64,000 nucleotides of DNA, taken from the NCBI GenBank assembly GCA_964438865.1, contig CAYTMI010000015.1, positions 1 through 64,000 on the forward strand, read 5' to 3'. Below the pieces are notes generated by a model that worked only from the letters and a program-made list of their open reading frames with translations, had not been told where the DNA came from and made no database searches. Positions 1 to 8,150 of this stretch are shown one piece after another (position 1 is the first letter of the stretch; every line of letters starts with the position of its first letter). Position numbers and translations under genes: made by a program. The DNA is from G016234445 sp964438865 (GTDB lineage Bacteria; Chloroflexota; Dehalococcoidia; Tepidiformales; Tepidiformaceae).

Positions 1-59
1 CTATCCGCGAAGGCGGGCGCACCGTCGGCGCCGGCGTCGCCGTCAAAATCATCGCCTAG
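1..59 (+). CDS. tuf: Elongation factor Tu, C-terminal end (5' truncated by window)
   Basis: Only the last 18 codons lie in the window; the frame begins at base 3 and ends in TAG at 57-59. The tail reads IREGGRTVGAGVAVKIIA, the conserved end of EF-Tu domain 3. EF-Tu is the GTPase that carries aminoacyl-tRNA to the ribosome. Its place 26 bp before rpsJ is the usual str-to-S10 arrangement, which supports the call although most of the gene is missing. Confidence 0.93.
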   Translation, partial: IREGGRTVGAGVAVKIIA

Positions 60-85
60 AACGGTCGGGACCGAGGAGACGGCAC

Positions 86-394
86 ATGGCACGCCAACAG
101 ATACGGATCAAGTTGAAGGCATACGACCACCGCCTGCTCGACCAGTCGGCCCGGCAGATCGTCGAGGCGGCAGAGCGCACGGGTGCGGCGGTGGCCGGCC
201 CGGTGCCGCTGCCCACGTCGATCGACAAGTACTGCGTCATCCGCAGCCCGCACATCTATAAGGACTCCCGCGAGCAGTTCGAAATTCGGACGCACCGGCG
301 CCTTATTGACATCCTGGAGCCCACCTCCAAGACCGTCGACACGCTGATGCGGCTCCAATTGCCGAGCGGCGTAGACATTGAAATCAAGCTGTAA
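86..394 (+). CDS. rpsJ: 30S ribosomal protein S10 / NusE
   Basis: This 102-residue protein has the normal S10 length. It opens MARQQIRIKLKAYDHRLLDQ and carries the conserved RTHRRLIDI stretch near residues 70-78. S10 lies in the 30S head and also serves as NusE in antitermination. A clear GAGGAG lies 7 bases before the ATG. It is the first gene of the S10 block, with rplC starting 5 bases after its stop. Confidence 0.98.
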   Translation: MARQQIRIKLKAYDHRLLDQSARQIVEAAERTGAAVAGPVPLPTSIDKYCVIRSPHIYKDSREQFEIRTHRRLIDILEPTSKTVDTLMRLQLPSGVDIEIKL

Positions 395-399
395 CTGCC

Positions 400-1032
400 A
401 TGAGTATCGAAGGACTTCTGGGGCGAAAGCTGGGCACGGTGCAGGTGTTCGACGACCGGGGACGGTTGCGCGGCGCCACGGCCGTGCAGGTTGGCCCCTG
501 TTACGTGACCCAGATCCGCACGCCTGAGCGTGAGGGATACAGCGCCGTCCAGATCGGCTTCGACGAAGTGAAGAAGCTGACCCGGCCGGAAGCTGGCCAC
601 CTTCGCGCGGCCGGCAACCTGAAACTCCGCCACCTGGCGGAATTCGACGCCCGCGGAGCCGCCTACACCGTGGGCGACAAGCTCGGCGCTGAACTCTTCG
701 AACCCGGCCAGAAGGTGGACGTGACCGCCAACTCAAAGGGCCGCGGCTTCCAGGGCGGCGTTCGCCGGCACAACTTCGCCGGCGGACCCAAGACGCACGG
801 CCAGAGTGACCGGCATCGCGGGCCCGGCTCCATCGGTTCGGGCACCACCCCCGGCCGCGTCCATAAGGGGACTCGCATGGCGGGCCACATGGGCGCGGAG
901 CGGACCACTGTGCGGAATCTCGAAATCATCTCCCGCAACGACGAAGCGGGCGTGCTTTTCGTGGCAGGCTCCATCCCCGGCCCGCAGGGCGGGCTGGTGC
1001 GCGTACGCCAGGCAAAGAAGGTATCGAAATGA
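400..1032 (+). CDS. rplC: 50S ribosomal protein L3
   Basis: At 210 residues this is typical bacterial L3. The N-terminus MSIEGLLGRKLGTVQVFDD and the segment GSIGSGTTPGRVHKGTRMAG (about residues 144-163), which reaches toward the peptidyl-transferase centre, are diagnostic. L3 is an early 23S-binding assembly protein. Its stop overlaps the rplD start by the tetranucleotide ATGA, which suggests translational coupling. Confidence 0.98.
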   Translation: MSIEGLLGRKLGTVQVFDDRGRLRGATAVQVGPCYVTQIRTPEREGYSAVQIGFDEVKKLTRPEAGHLRAAGNLKLRHLAEFDARGAAYTVGDKLGAELFEPGQKVDVTANSKGRGFQGGVRRHNFAGGPKTHGQSDRHRGPGSIGSGTTPGRVHKGTRMAGHMGAERTTVRNLEIISRNDEAGVLFVAGSIPGPQGGLVRVRQAKKVSK

Positions 1033-1697
1033 AACTGACTGTCTTCGATACCACCGGCAAGGCTGTCCGCGAAATCGACGTTGCTGACGACGTGTTCGGG
1101 ATCGAACCCAACCGCGCCGTCCTCCACCAGGCCTACGTGACGCTGATGGGCAACCGCCGGTCTGGCGGCGCCCACACCCTCCGCCGCGGCGAAGTCGAAG
1201 GTTCGACGGTTAAGACGCGCCGCCAGAAGGGCCTCGGCCGTTCCCGGCAGGGCGGCCTCCGGGCATCGCACCACGTTGGTGGTGGCGTTGCCCACGGGCC
1301 CCGGCCGCACAGCTTCGTGAAGGGCTTCCCCCGCCAGATGGGCCGTCTCGCGCTGCGTTCGGCGCTGAGCAGCCACGCGACCGGCGGCAGCCTGAAGGTC
1401 GTCGATGGGCTCGCGCCGGCTGAGGTCAAGACCAAGACGGTCGTCGCGCTGCTGCAGGCGCTCGGCGTTGCCCGCACGGCGCTCATCGTCAGCGGCGACC
1501 ACGAGCCCGAACTCTACCGGGCCGCGCGGAACATCCAGAACGCGAAGGCGCTGCCCGCGCAGACTCTGAACGTGGTGGACATCCTTAACGCCCATACGCT
1601 CGTGATGTCGGAAGAGGCGGTCCGCAAGTGTGAGTCGCTCTGGGGCGGCGCGAACCTGCGTCTTGCCCGGGGCCGGCGCCAGGAGGAGGCCGTCTAA
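1029..1697 (+). CDS. rplD: 50S ribosomal protein L4
   Basis: The protein has 222 residues. The central basic loop (KTRRQKGLGRSRQGGLRASH, about residues 58-77) lines the nascent-peptide exit tunnel in L4 proteins. In E. coli L4 also represses the S10 operon; no equivalent leader structure can be judged here because the operon start lies near the window edge. It overlaps rplC by 4 bases and rplW by 1 base (TAATG). Confidence 0.98.
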   Translation: MKLTVFDTTGKAVREIDVADDVFGIEPNRAVLHQAYVTLMGNRRSGGAHTLRRGEVEGSTVKTRRQKGLGRSRQGGLRASHHVGGGVAHGPRPHSFVKGFPRQMGRLALRSALSSHATGGSLKVVDGLAPAEVKTKTVVALLQALGVARTALIVSGDHEPELYRAARNIQNAKALPAQTLNVVDILNAHTLVMSEEAVRKCESLWGGANLRLARGRRQEEAV

Positions 1698-1993
1698 TGC
1701 CGAAGGAACTGCACCCCTACGCCGTCCTCCTGCGGCCCATCATCACGGAGAAGACGACGGTCCTCACCGGCCTCGACAAGTACGTCTTCGAAGTGGACAT
1801 CCGCGCGAACAAGAACCAGATCAAGGAAGCGGTGGAGCTCGCCTTCAGCGTGCGCGTTTCGGACGTGAACACGATGAAGGTGAAGGGCAAGCCGCGGCGC
1901 TTCGGCCGCAAGGTGACGAATCGCCCTGACTGGAAGAAGGCCGTCGTGACCCTCGTCGCGGGCGACAAGATCGAACTCTTCGAGGGGATCTAG
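1697..1993 (+). CDS. rplW: 50S ribosomal protein L23
   Basis: This is a 98-residue protein of normal length. It has the L23 opening VLLRPIITEKTT, the YVFEVDIRANKNQIKEAVE core and the FGRKVTNRPDWKKAVVTL end. L23 sits at the tunnel exit and docks trigger factor and SRP. The ATG shares its A with the rplD stop. Confidence 0.98.
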   Translation: MPKELHPYAVLLRPIITEKTTVLTGLDKYVFEVDIRANKNQIKEAVELAFSVRVSDVNTMKVKGKPRRFGRKVTNRPDWKKAVVTLVAGDKIELFEGI

Positions 1994-1995
1994 CC

Positions 1996-2826
1996 ATGCC
2001 GTTGAAGCAATTCAAGCCGACCTCTCCCGGGCGCCGCAACGCCAGCGGCCACACCTTCCAGGAGATCACGAAGAGCAAGCCGGAGAAGTCGCTCACCGAG
2101 TCGCTCCGGAAGAAGCACGCTGGCCGCAACAACCAGGGACGGATCACGGTCCGGCACCGTGGTGGCGGCGCGAAGCGGCTCTACCGGATCATCGACTGGC
2201 GGCGTGACAAGGCAGGCATTCCGGCCCGCGTCGTCGCGATCGAATATGACCCAAACCGCACGGCCCGCATTGCCCTTCTCCAGTACGCCGACGGTGAAAA
2301 GCGCTACATCCTCGCCCCGAACGGACTTGGCGTGGGCGCCGCACTGCTGAGCGGGCCCCAGGCGGAAGTCCGGGTGGGCAACACCCTCCCGCTCGGGCGC
2401 CTGCCGACTGGCACGCAGGTGCACAACATCGAACTGACGCCGGGCAAGGGCGGCCAGATGGTCCGCAGTGCCGGGACATCCGCGCAGCTGATGGCGAAGG
2501 AAGGCGACTACGCGCTCGTCCGTCTCCCCAGCGGCGAAATGCGCCGGGTCCGGATCGAATGTGTGGCGACGGTGGGCCAGGTCGGCAACATCGAACACTC
2601 GCTGATCAAGCTCGGGAAGGCCGGGCGGACACGCCATCGCGGGCGCCGGCCACAGGTCCGCGGCTCGGTGATGAACCCGCGCGACCATCCTCACGGCGGT
2701 GGCGAAGGCCGTGCCCCCGTGGGCATGCCGGGTCCGAAGACTCCCTGGGGCAAGCCCGCGCTTGGCTATCGCACCCGCAACAACAAGCGCACCAACCAAT
2801 TCATCGCCCGCCGGCGAACCAAGTAG
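1996..2826 (+). CDS. rplB: 50S ribosomal protein L2
   Basis: The 276-residue product is full length. It shows the L2 hallmarks RHRGGGAKRLYRIIDW (about residues 53-68) and the C-terminal MNPRDHPHGGGEGRAPVG motif, whose histidine is implicated in peptidyl-transferase centre assembly. It binds 23S rRNA domain IV and forms bridge B7b. It follows rplW by 2 bases. Confidence 0.98.
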   Translation: MPLKQFKPTSPGRRNASGHTFQEITKSKPEKSLTESLRKKHAGRNNQGRITVRHRGGGAKRLYRIIDWRRDKAGIPARVVAIEYDPNRTARIALLQYADGEKRYILAPNGLGVGAALLSGPQAEVRVGNTLPLGRLPTGTQVHNIELTPGKGGQMVRSAGTSAQLMAKEGDYALVRLPSGEMRRVRIECVATVGQVGNIEHSLIKLGKAGRTRHRGRRPQVRGSVMNPRDHPHGGGEGRAPVGMPGPKTPWGKPALGYRTRNNKRTNQFIARRRTK

Positions 2827-2835
2827 GAGTAGGCG

Positions 2836-3123
2836 ATGTCACGCTCTATCAAGAAGGGCCCCTTCGTCCACCCTTCGCTCGAGAAGAAGATCTTCTCGCT
2901 GCGTAATGCCAGCCCGAAGCCGTTGATCAAGACCTGGTCGCGGGCTTCGACCATCCTGCCAGACATGATCGGCTTCACGATCGGCGTGCATGACGGGCGG
3001 CGTCACGTGCCCGTGTTCATCACGGAAAACATGGTCGGCCACAAGCTCGGCGAGTTCGCCCTGACCCGGACCTTCCGCGGTCACATCTCCAAGAGCGACC
3101 GGCAGAGCAAGGTGAGGCGCTGA
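2836..3123 (+). CDS. rpsS: 30S ribosomal protein S19
   Basis: A 95-residue protein beginning MSRSIKKGPFVHPSLEKK, with WSRASTILPDMIGFTIGVHD and a C-terminal GHKLGEFALTRTFRGH segment. These are standard S19 features. S19 lies in the 30S head near the A-site finger. A GGAG precedes the ATG. The next gene, rplV, begins 2 bases after the stop. Confidence 0.98.
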   Translation: MSRSIKKGPFVHPSLEKKIFSLRNASPKPLIKTWSRASTILPDMIGFTIGVHDGRRHVPVFITENMVGHKLGEFALTRTFRGHISKSDRQSKVRR

Positions 3124-3125
3124 CC

Positions 3126-3464
3126 ATGGAAGTTCGAGCCTCGGCCCGTGACCTGGGCACATCTTCGCGGAAGATCCGCCTCATCCTCGAACGGCTGCCG
3201 GGGCTGAGCGTGGACCAGGCGCTTTCGCTGCTTCGCTACGTACAGTCGCCGCACGCGCGGTCGGTTTCCAAGGTTGTCCTTTCGGCCGCTTCGAACGCCG
3301 AAAACAACTTCGACATAGACGTGGACGACCTCGTCATCAAGCGGGCTTTTGCCGACGAAGGGCGCACTCAGAAGCGCTTCCGTCCCCGTTCGCGGGGACG
3401 CGTCAGCCCGATCCTGAAGCGGTCCACCCACATCACCATCATCCTCGACGAACGGGGGGCGTAA
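3126..3464 (+). CDS. rplV: 50S ribosomal protein L22
   Basis: The 112-residue product has the L22 fold signatures SSRKIRLILERLPG and ASNAENNFDIDVDDLVIK. The beta-hairpin segment GRTQKRFRPRSRGRVSPILK reaches into the exit tunnel near the macrolide site. The length is ordinary. It is followed directly by rpsC. Confidence 0.98.
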   Translation: MEVRASARDLGTSSRKIRLILERLPGLSVDQALSLLRYVQSPHARSVSKVVLSAASNAENNFDIDVDDLVIKRAFADEGRTQKRFRPRSRGRVSPILKRSTHITIILDERGA

Positions 3465-3467
3465 GAC

Positions 3468-4274
3468 ATGGGACAGAAGGTACACCCCCACGGTTTCAGG
3501 TTGGGGATCATCTACGACTGGGAGTCCAAGTGGTTCGCGGAACGTGACTACACGACGCGGCTCCACCAGGACCTCGACCTCCGCGCCTTCGTGCTGCGGG
3601 AACTGCCCGACGCGAGCATCAGCCATGTGGAGATCGACCGGAACGCGAACCTGGTCACGATCACCATCCACACGGCCAAGCCGGGGATCGTCATCGGGCG
3701 CGGCGGGCAGAAGGTGGAAGAGCTTCGGAATTCGCTGGAGCGCCACACCGGCGGCCGGGTCCGCTTGAACATCCAGGAGATTCGCACCCCGGAACTCGAC
3801 GCCTACCTGGTGGCGCGTTCGGTTGCGGACCAGCTGGAGCGCCGCGTCGCCTTCCGTCGCGCGGTCAAGCAGTCGGTCCAGCGGACCATGCAGCGGGGCG
3901 CCCTCGGAGTCCGCGTTGCTGTCGCCGGGCGCCTTGGCGGGGCCGAAATGTCCCGTCGCGAATCGGAGACATCCGGCCGGGTGCCGCGGCACACGCTGCG
4001 GGCCAACATCGATTACGGGCTCGCGGAAGCGCACACGACCTTCGGGAGCATCGGCGTGAAGGTCTGGATCTACAAGGGGGACATCCTGCGGGAGGTCCGC
4101 CAGGAGCGCGTCGTGGCTGAAGAGCCGGCCGAGGCGCATGCCCCCGCTGCTCGCCTGGCAGCCGAAACCACGGCTGCGGAAGCGGCGGCGATGGCAGCGG
4201 CCCCTGGCCACACTGCGATCACGATGGAACAGCAGGCTGCCGTGCAGCGCGAAGCCCAAGAAGGGGGCGAGTAG
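3468..4274 (+). CDS. rpsC: 30S ribosomal protein S3 with Ala/Glu-rich C-terminal tail
   Basis: The 268-residue S3 opens MGQKVHPHGFRLGII. It carries the KH motif VIGRGGQKVEEL (about residues 75-86) and the second-domain GALGVRVAVAGRLGGAEMSR. The conserved body ends near residue 213. The remaining 55 residues are rich in alanine and glutamate and look disordered. S3 forms part of the mRNA entry channel and helicase. Similar tails occur on L13, L17 and L9 in this window. Confidence 0.98.
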   Translation: MGQKVHPHGFRLGIIYDWESKWFAERDYTTRLHQDLDLRAFVLRELPDASISHVEIDRNANLVTITIHTAKPGIVIGRGGQKVEELRNSLERHTGGRVRLNIQEIRTPELDAYLVARSVADQLERRVAFRRAVKQSVQRTMQRGALGVRVAVAGRLGGAEMSRRESETSGRVPRHTLRANIDYGLAEAHTTFGSIGVKVWIYKGDILREVRQERVVAEEPAEAHAPAARLAAETTAAEAAAMAAAPGHTAITMEQQAAVQREAQEGGE

Positions 4275-4276
4275 CC

Positions 4277-4696
4277 ATGCTCCAGCCCCGAAGGGTTAAG
4301 CATCGTAAGCAGCATCGCGGCCGCCGTTCGGGCCAGGCGCTGACGGGGAACTTCGTCGCTTTCGGTGAATTCGGCCTGCAGGCGCAGGGTGCGGCGTGGG
4401 TCGACTCCCGCCACATCGAAAGCGCCCGCCGCGCCATTACGCATGAAATGAAGCGCGGCGGCAAGGTCTGGATTCGCATCTTCCCCGACAAGCCGGTGAC
4501 GGCGAAGCCCGCCGAAACCCGCATGGGCTCGGGCAAGGGCGCCCCGGACCGGTGGGTGGCCGTGGTCAAGCCGAACCGGATGATGTTCGAAGTAGCGGGC
4601 GTGCCGGAGCCGGTGGCGCGCGAGGCACTTCGCCTGGCCGCCCACAAACTGCCGCTGCCGACAAAGATCGTCCAGCGCGACGAGATGGTGGTGTAG
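4277..4696 (+). CDS. rplP: 50S ribosomal protein L16
   Basis: The 139-residue protein begins MLQPRRVKHRKQHRGRRSG. It contains GKVWIRIFPDKPVTAKPAET and MGSGKGAPDRWVAVVKP, the loop that touches A-site tRNA and the ArfA/antibiotic region. Normal length. It starts 2 bases after rpsC and is followed by rpmC 2 bases after its stop. Confidence 0.98.
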   Translation: MLQPRRVKHRKQHRGRRSGQALTGNFVAFGEFGLQAQGAAWVDSRHIESARRAITHEMKRGGKVWIRIFPDKPVTAKPAETRMGSGKGAPDRWVAVVKPNRMMFEVAGVPEPVAREALRLAAHKLPLPTKIVQRDEMVV

Positions 4697-4698
4697 CG

Positions 4699-4914
4699 AT
4701 GGCAAAGGCAAAAGCGGAAGACCTTCGCCGCCTGGACGACCAGCGGCTGAACCACGAGATCAATGAGGCCTATCGTGCCCTCTTCACGCTGCGGTTTCAG
4801 CATGCCAGCCGGCAGCTGCAGAACTACCGCGAACTCCGCAACGCGCGTCGCAAGATCGCCCAGTTGCGGACGGTGAAGCGGGAACGCGAGCTGGCAGCAG
4901 CGATGGAGGGATAA
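4699..4914 (+). CDS. rpmC: 50S ribosomal protein L29
   Basis: This 71-residue protein begins at ATG 4699, just after the rplP stop; the frame is open further upstream inside rplP but that part is not L29. It shows the helical-hairpin pattern of L29, with EAYRALFTLRFQHASRQLQN and a basic RNARRKIAQLRTVKRERE end. L29 sits beside L23 at the tunnel exit. Confidence 0.97.
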   Translation: MAKAKAEDLRRLDDQRLNHEINEAYRALFTLRFQHASRQLQNYRELRNARRKIAQLRTVKRERELAAAMEG

Positions 4915-4916
4915 CG

Positions 4917-5246
4917 ATGGGCCAGCAGCGAGTGATCCAGGGGACTGTGGTCTCCAACAAGATGGACAAGACGGTCGTGGTGACGGTGGAGCGACGCAAG
5001 AAGCACCGCCTCTACCACAAGGTCATGTCGGTCACCCAGCGCTACAAGGCGCACGACGAAGCGAACGCCTGCCAACTGGGCGACCTTGTCCGGATCGTGG
5101 AGTGCCGCCCGATGTCCAAGGAGAAGCGCTGGCGGGTCATCGAAGTGCTGACTCGCGGTGACGTTGCCGATATCGCCCCCGAAACGATCGGACGCGACAT
5201 TGAGAAGACGGCGCAGGCTGCGCCAAAGGCGGAGGGCCAGGCGTGA
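4917..5246 (+). CDS. rpsQ: 30S ribosomal protein S17
   Basis: The 109-residue product has the OB-fold S17 pattern: QGTVVSNKMDKTVVVTVER, then the basic RRKKHRLYHKVM strand and GDLVRIVECRPMSKEKRWRV. The core ends near residue 80, and about 25 extra residues follow. Its TGA overlaps the GTG start of rplN by 4 bases (GTGA). Confidence 0.98.
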   Translation: MGQQRVIQGTVVSNKMDKTVVVTVERRKKHRLYHKVMSVTQRYKAHDEANACQLGDLVRIVECRPMSKEKRWRVIEVLTRGDVADIAPETIGRDIEKTAQAAPKAEGQA

Positions 5247-5614
5247 TCCAGCAGGAAACCCGGCTCAAAGTGGCCGACAATTCAGGCGCGCGGTCGCTGC
5301 TCTGCATCCGCGTGCTCGGCGGCAGCCGCCGGCGCTATGCCCGCCCGGGCGACATCATCGTCGCCAGCGTGAAGGTGGCCCAGCCGAATTCGAACGTAAA
5401 GAAGGGCGACGTGGTGAAAGCCGTCGTCGTCCGGGTGACGAAGGAATACGGCCGTCCCGACGGCTCGTACATTCGCTTCGACGAAAACGCGGCGGTGCTC
5501 CTGGCTCCCGATGGCGAGAACCCCCGGGGGACGCGGATCTTCGGGCCTGTTGCCCGCGAGCTTCGCGACCGCAACTTCATGAAGATCGTCTCGCTCGCTC
5601 CGGAGGTGCTGTAG
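5243..5614 (+). CDS. rplN: 50S ribosomal protein L14
   Basis: L14 of 123 residues beginning at GTG 5243. It opens MIQQETRLKVADNSGARSLL and has the conserved GDIIVASVKVAQPN and DENAAVLL segments and the C-terminal GPVARELRDRNFMKIVSLAP. The GTG start is fixed by this exact N-terminus. Its TAG overlaps the next GTG by one base. Confidence 0.98.
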   Translation: MIQQETRLKVADNSGARSLLCIRVLGGSRRRYARPGDIIVASVKVAQPNSNVKKGDVVKAVVVRVTKEYGRPDGSYIRFDENAAVLLAPDGENPRGTRIFGPVARELRDRNFMKIVSLAPEVL

Positions 5615-5931
5615 TGCCTGCGAAGATCAAGCGGGGCGACACGGTGGTCGTCATCGCCGGGAAGGACAAGGGCAAGCGGGGGACGGTCCGCCGCGTGGTC
5701 AACAAGTTCGACCGGGTTGTGGTGGAGGGCGTGAACATGGTGAAGAAGCATCAGCGTGCCCGCCGCCAGGGCCAGGCTTCGGAGATCATCGAACGCGAAG
5801 CCCCGCTGCACATCAGCAACGTGATGCTCATCGACCCGAACAGCAACCAGCCGACGCGCGTCACCTTCCGGCGGCGCGACGATGGCACGATGGTGCGGGT
5901 CGGCAAGCGAAGCGGAGAGGACATCGAATAA
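5614..5931 (+). CDS. rplX: 50S ribosomal protein L24
   Basis: The 105-residue protein starts at GTG 5614. It reads PAKIKRGDTVVVIAGKDKGK, the KOW motif typical of L24, then VVEGVNMVKKHQR. The frame is open upstream inside rplN, but homology starts at the GTG. L24 starts 50S assembly and lines the tunnel exit. It shares one base with the rplE start. Confidence 0.97.
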   Translation: MPAKIKRGDTVVVIAGKDKGKRGTVRRVVNKFDRVVVEGVNMVKKHQRARRQGQASEIIEREAPLHISNVMLIDPNSNQPTRVTFRRRDDGTMVRVGKRSGEDIE

Positions 5932-6476
5932 TGCCGCCGCGAATGAAAGACAAGTACGAAGGTGAAGTGCTGCCGGCGCTCCGCGAGCAGTTTCAGTATG
6001 GCAACGTCATGCAGGTGCCGAAGGTGACGAAGGTCGTCGTGAACATCGGCATGGGCGAGGCGCTGACCGACGCGAACGCGCTCGACAAGGCCGCGGACGA
6101 CGTGGCGGCAATCACGGGGCAGAAGCCGATCATCAACCGCGCCAAGAAGTCGATCGCGAACTTCCGCCTGCGCGAAGGCAACCCGATCGGCGTTTCCGCG
6201 ACCCTCCGGGGGCCGCGGATGTACGAATTTATCGACAGGCTCATCAGCGCGGCGCTGCCCCGCATCCGCGACTTCCAGGGCCTGAACCCGAACGCGTTCG
6301 ACGGCCGAGGCAACTACAGCCTTGGCCTGAGGGAACAGTTGATCTTCCCGGAGATCGACTACGACAAGGTGGACAAGGTGCGCGGTCTCCAGGTCACGAT
6401 TGTGACCACGGCCCGCACGGACGAAGAAGGACGGCGCCTGCTCGAGTTGATGGGCATGCCGTTCAAAAAGAACTAG
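5931..6476 (+). CDS. rplE: 50S ribosomal protein L5
   Basis: The 181-residue L5 shows VTKVVVNIGMGEALTDA, the KKSIANFRLREGNPIGVSAT loop that binds 5S rRNA, and GNYSLGLREQLIFPEIDYD. Length and order are ordinary. L5 forms the central protuberance with 5S rRNA and L18 and contacts P-site tRNA. Confidence 0.98.
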   Translation: MPPRMKDKYEGEVLPALREQFQYGNVMQVPKVTKVVVNIGMGEALTDANALDKAADDVAAITGQKPIINRAKKSIANFRLREGNPIGVSATLRGPRMYEFIDRLISAALPRIRDFQGLNPNAFDGRGNYSLGLREQLIFPEIDYDKVDKVRGLQVTIVTTARTDEEGRRLLELMGMPFKKN

Positions 6477-6485
6477 GAGGCGCAG

Positions 6486-6791
6486 GTGGCTTCGAAAGGC
6501 ATCATCAACCGGGACCAGCGCCGCCGCGAGCTGCACCAGAAGTACGCGGCGCGTCGCGCGGAGCTGAAGAAGGAACTGAAGAAGGCATGGGGCGACCCGG
6601 ACACCGTCGCCCAGCTGTACGCCGAACTTCGGAAGCTTCCGCTCAACAGCAGCCCGACCCGCCTCCACAACCGGGACATCGTTACCGGGCGGCCGAAGGG
6701 GTACATCCGTAAGTTCGGCCTGTCCCGCATCACAATGCGAGAACTCGCGCACAAGGGCATGCTCCCTGGCGTGACCAAGTCCAGCTGGTAA
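6486..6791 (+). CDS. rpsN: 30S ribosomal protein S14, long zinc-free form
   Basis: A 101-residue S14 with a GTG start at 6486, preceded by AGGAGG at 6475-6480. It lacks the CxxC...CxxC zinc site of the short form. It has the long-form helices (KYAARRAELKKELKKAW) and the C-terminal GYIRKFGLSRITMRELAHKG. The genome therefore uses the C-minus paralogue at this site, while S4 and L36 in the same operon keep their zinc ligands. Confidence 0.97.
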   Translation: MASKGIINRDQRRRELHQKYAARRAELKKELKKAWGDPDTVAQLYAELRKLPLNSSPTRLHNRDIVTGRPKGYIRKFGLSRITMRELAHKGMLPGVTKSSW

Positions 6792-6823
6792 GTGCGGAAG
6801 CAAACGCCAGAGGGGAATGAATA

Positions 6824-7228
6824 ATGAGTATGACTGACCCGGTCGCCGACATGTTGACCCGCATCCGCAACGCTTCGTCGTCGCGGCACGATGCGGTGCT
6901 CATCCCGGCTTCAAAGATGAAGGTGGCAATTGCCAGGGTCCTCAAGGACGAGGGGTTCATCCGCGACTTCACGGTCGTGGAGGAAGAAGGCAAGCCGCAG
7001 CCGAACCTGAAGGTGGAGCTGAGCTACGGCGGCCGCAAGCAGCCGGTGCTCACGGGCCTCCAGCGAGTGAGCAAGCCTGGCCTGCGCGTCTATGTGCAGC
7101 GCCGGGAGATCCCTCGCGTGTACGGCGGCCTCGGCATCGCCATCCTTTCGACGCCCAAGGGCATCATGACGGGGCAGGAGGCCCGCCGCCAACTTCTTGG
7201 CGGCGAAGTCCTCTGCTACGTCTGGTAG
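6824..7228 (+). CDS. rpsH: 30S ribosomal protein S8
   Basis: The 134-residue S8 begins MSMTDPVADMLTRIRNASSS and ends with the conserved GEVLCYVW. A second ATG two codons downstream would be an equally good start. S8 binds the central 16S domain. A 32-bp gap before it is one of the longer spacers in this tightly packed operon. Confidence 0.98.
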   Translation: MSMTDPVADMLTRIRNASSSRHDAVLIPASKMKVAIARVLKDEGFIRDFTVVEEEGKPQPNLKVELSYGGRKQPVLTGLQRVSKPGLRVYVQRREIPRVYGGLGIAILSTPKGIMTGQEARRQLLGGEVLCYVW

Positions 7229-7239
7229 GGGAGGAAGCC

Positions 7240-7785
7240 ATGTCTCGAATTGGCCGCCAACCCGTCCTCGTGGCGTCGGACGTTGAGGTCACCCTCGGCG
7301 ATGGCAACCTGGTGACTGTGAAGGGCCCGAAGGGTCAGCTCCAGCGCCAGTTCCCGCTGACGATGACCTTCACCCGCGAAGACGACCGGATCGTCGTCAC
7401 TCGCCCGAACGACGAAGGCAAGCAGCGAGCCCTCCACGGGCTTTCCCGCTCGCTTCTCAACAACATGGTCACGGGCGTGACCACGGGCTTCACGAAGACG
7501 CTCGAAGTGCAGGGTGTGGGCTACCGCGCGCAGTTGCAGGGAACAAGCCTGCAACTGGCCCTCGGCTTTTCCCACCCGGTGATCGTGCCGCCGCCGGATG
7601 GCATCTCCTTCGCTCTCGAAGGCCCCCGGGTGCATATCCAGGGGATCGACCGCGAGCAGGTGGGCCAGGTCGCGGCAAACATCCGCAAGCTTCGGCCACC
7701 CGAGCCATACAAGGGCAAGGGCATCCGTTACCAGGGCGAACGCGTTCGCCGCAAGGCTGGCAAGGCCGGGAAGGTGGGCAAGTAA
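7240..7785 (+). CDS. rplF: 50S ribosomal protein L6
   Basis: L6 of 181 residues, beginning MSRIGRQPV and containing two L6 repeats. The second holds GYRAQLQGTSLQLALGFSHP and ends RPPEPYKGKGIRYQGE, the typical rRNA-binding end. GGGGAGG lies just before the ATG. The rplR start overlaps the stop by one base (TAATG). Confidence 0.98.
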   Translation: MSRIGRQPVLVASDVEVTLGDGNLVTVKGPKGQLQRQFPLTMTFTREDDRIVVTRPNDEGKQRALHGLSRSLLNNMVTGVTTGFTKTLEVQGVGYRAQLQGTSLQLALGFSHPVIVPPPDGISFALEGPRVHIQGIDREQVGQVAANIRKLRPPEPYKGKGIRYQGERVRRKAGKAGKVGK

Positions 7786-8150
7786 TGAGCAAAGCCACTT
7801 CAACCCTCGCGCGCCAGCGTCGCCACACACGGGTCCGCCGCAAGGTCGCGGGGACGCAGGTGAGGCCGCGGCTGAACGTCTTCCGGAGTTCAACGCACAT
7901 CTACGCCCAGGTCATCGACGACATCGCGGGCCACACCCTTGCGGCGGCGAGCGACGTGGACGCGGGCCTGGCGGCCGAACTCAGCGGTAAGAACAAGACC
8001 GAACGGGCGGCTGCCGTCGGCAAGGCCGTGGCGGAGCGTGCGAAAGCTCGCGGCGTTTCGCTGGTGGTCTTCGACCGCGGAGGCTACCAGTACCATGGCC
8101 GCGTGAAGGCACTCGCCGAAGCCGCACGCGAAGCCGGATTGGGGTTCTAA
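7785..8150 (+). CDS. rplR: 50S ribosomal protein L18
   Basis: The 121-residue L18 has RPRLNVFRSSTHIYAQVIDD, HTLAAAS, GKAVAERAKARGVSLVVFDR and the C-terminal GRVKALAEAAREAGLGF. It binds 5S rRNA with L5. It is coupled by one-base overlaps to both neighbours. Confidence 0.98.
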   Translation: MSKATSTLARQRRHTRVRRKVAGTQVRPRLNVFRSSTHIYAQVIDDIAGHTLAAASDVDAGLAAELSGKNKTERAAAVGKAVAERAKARGVSLVVFDRGGYQYHGRVKALAEAAREAGLGF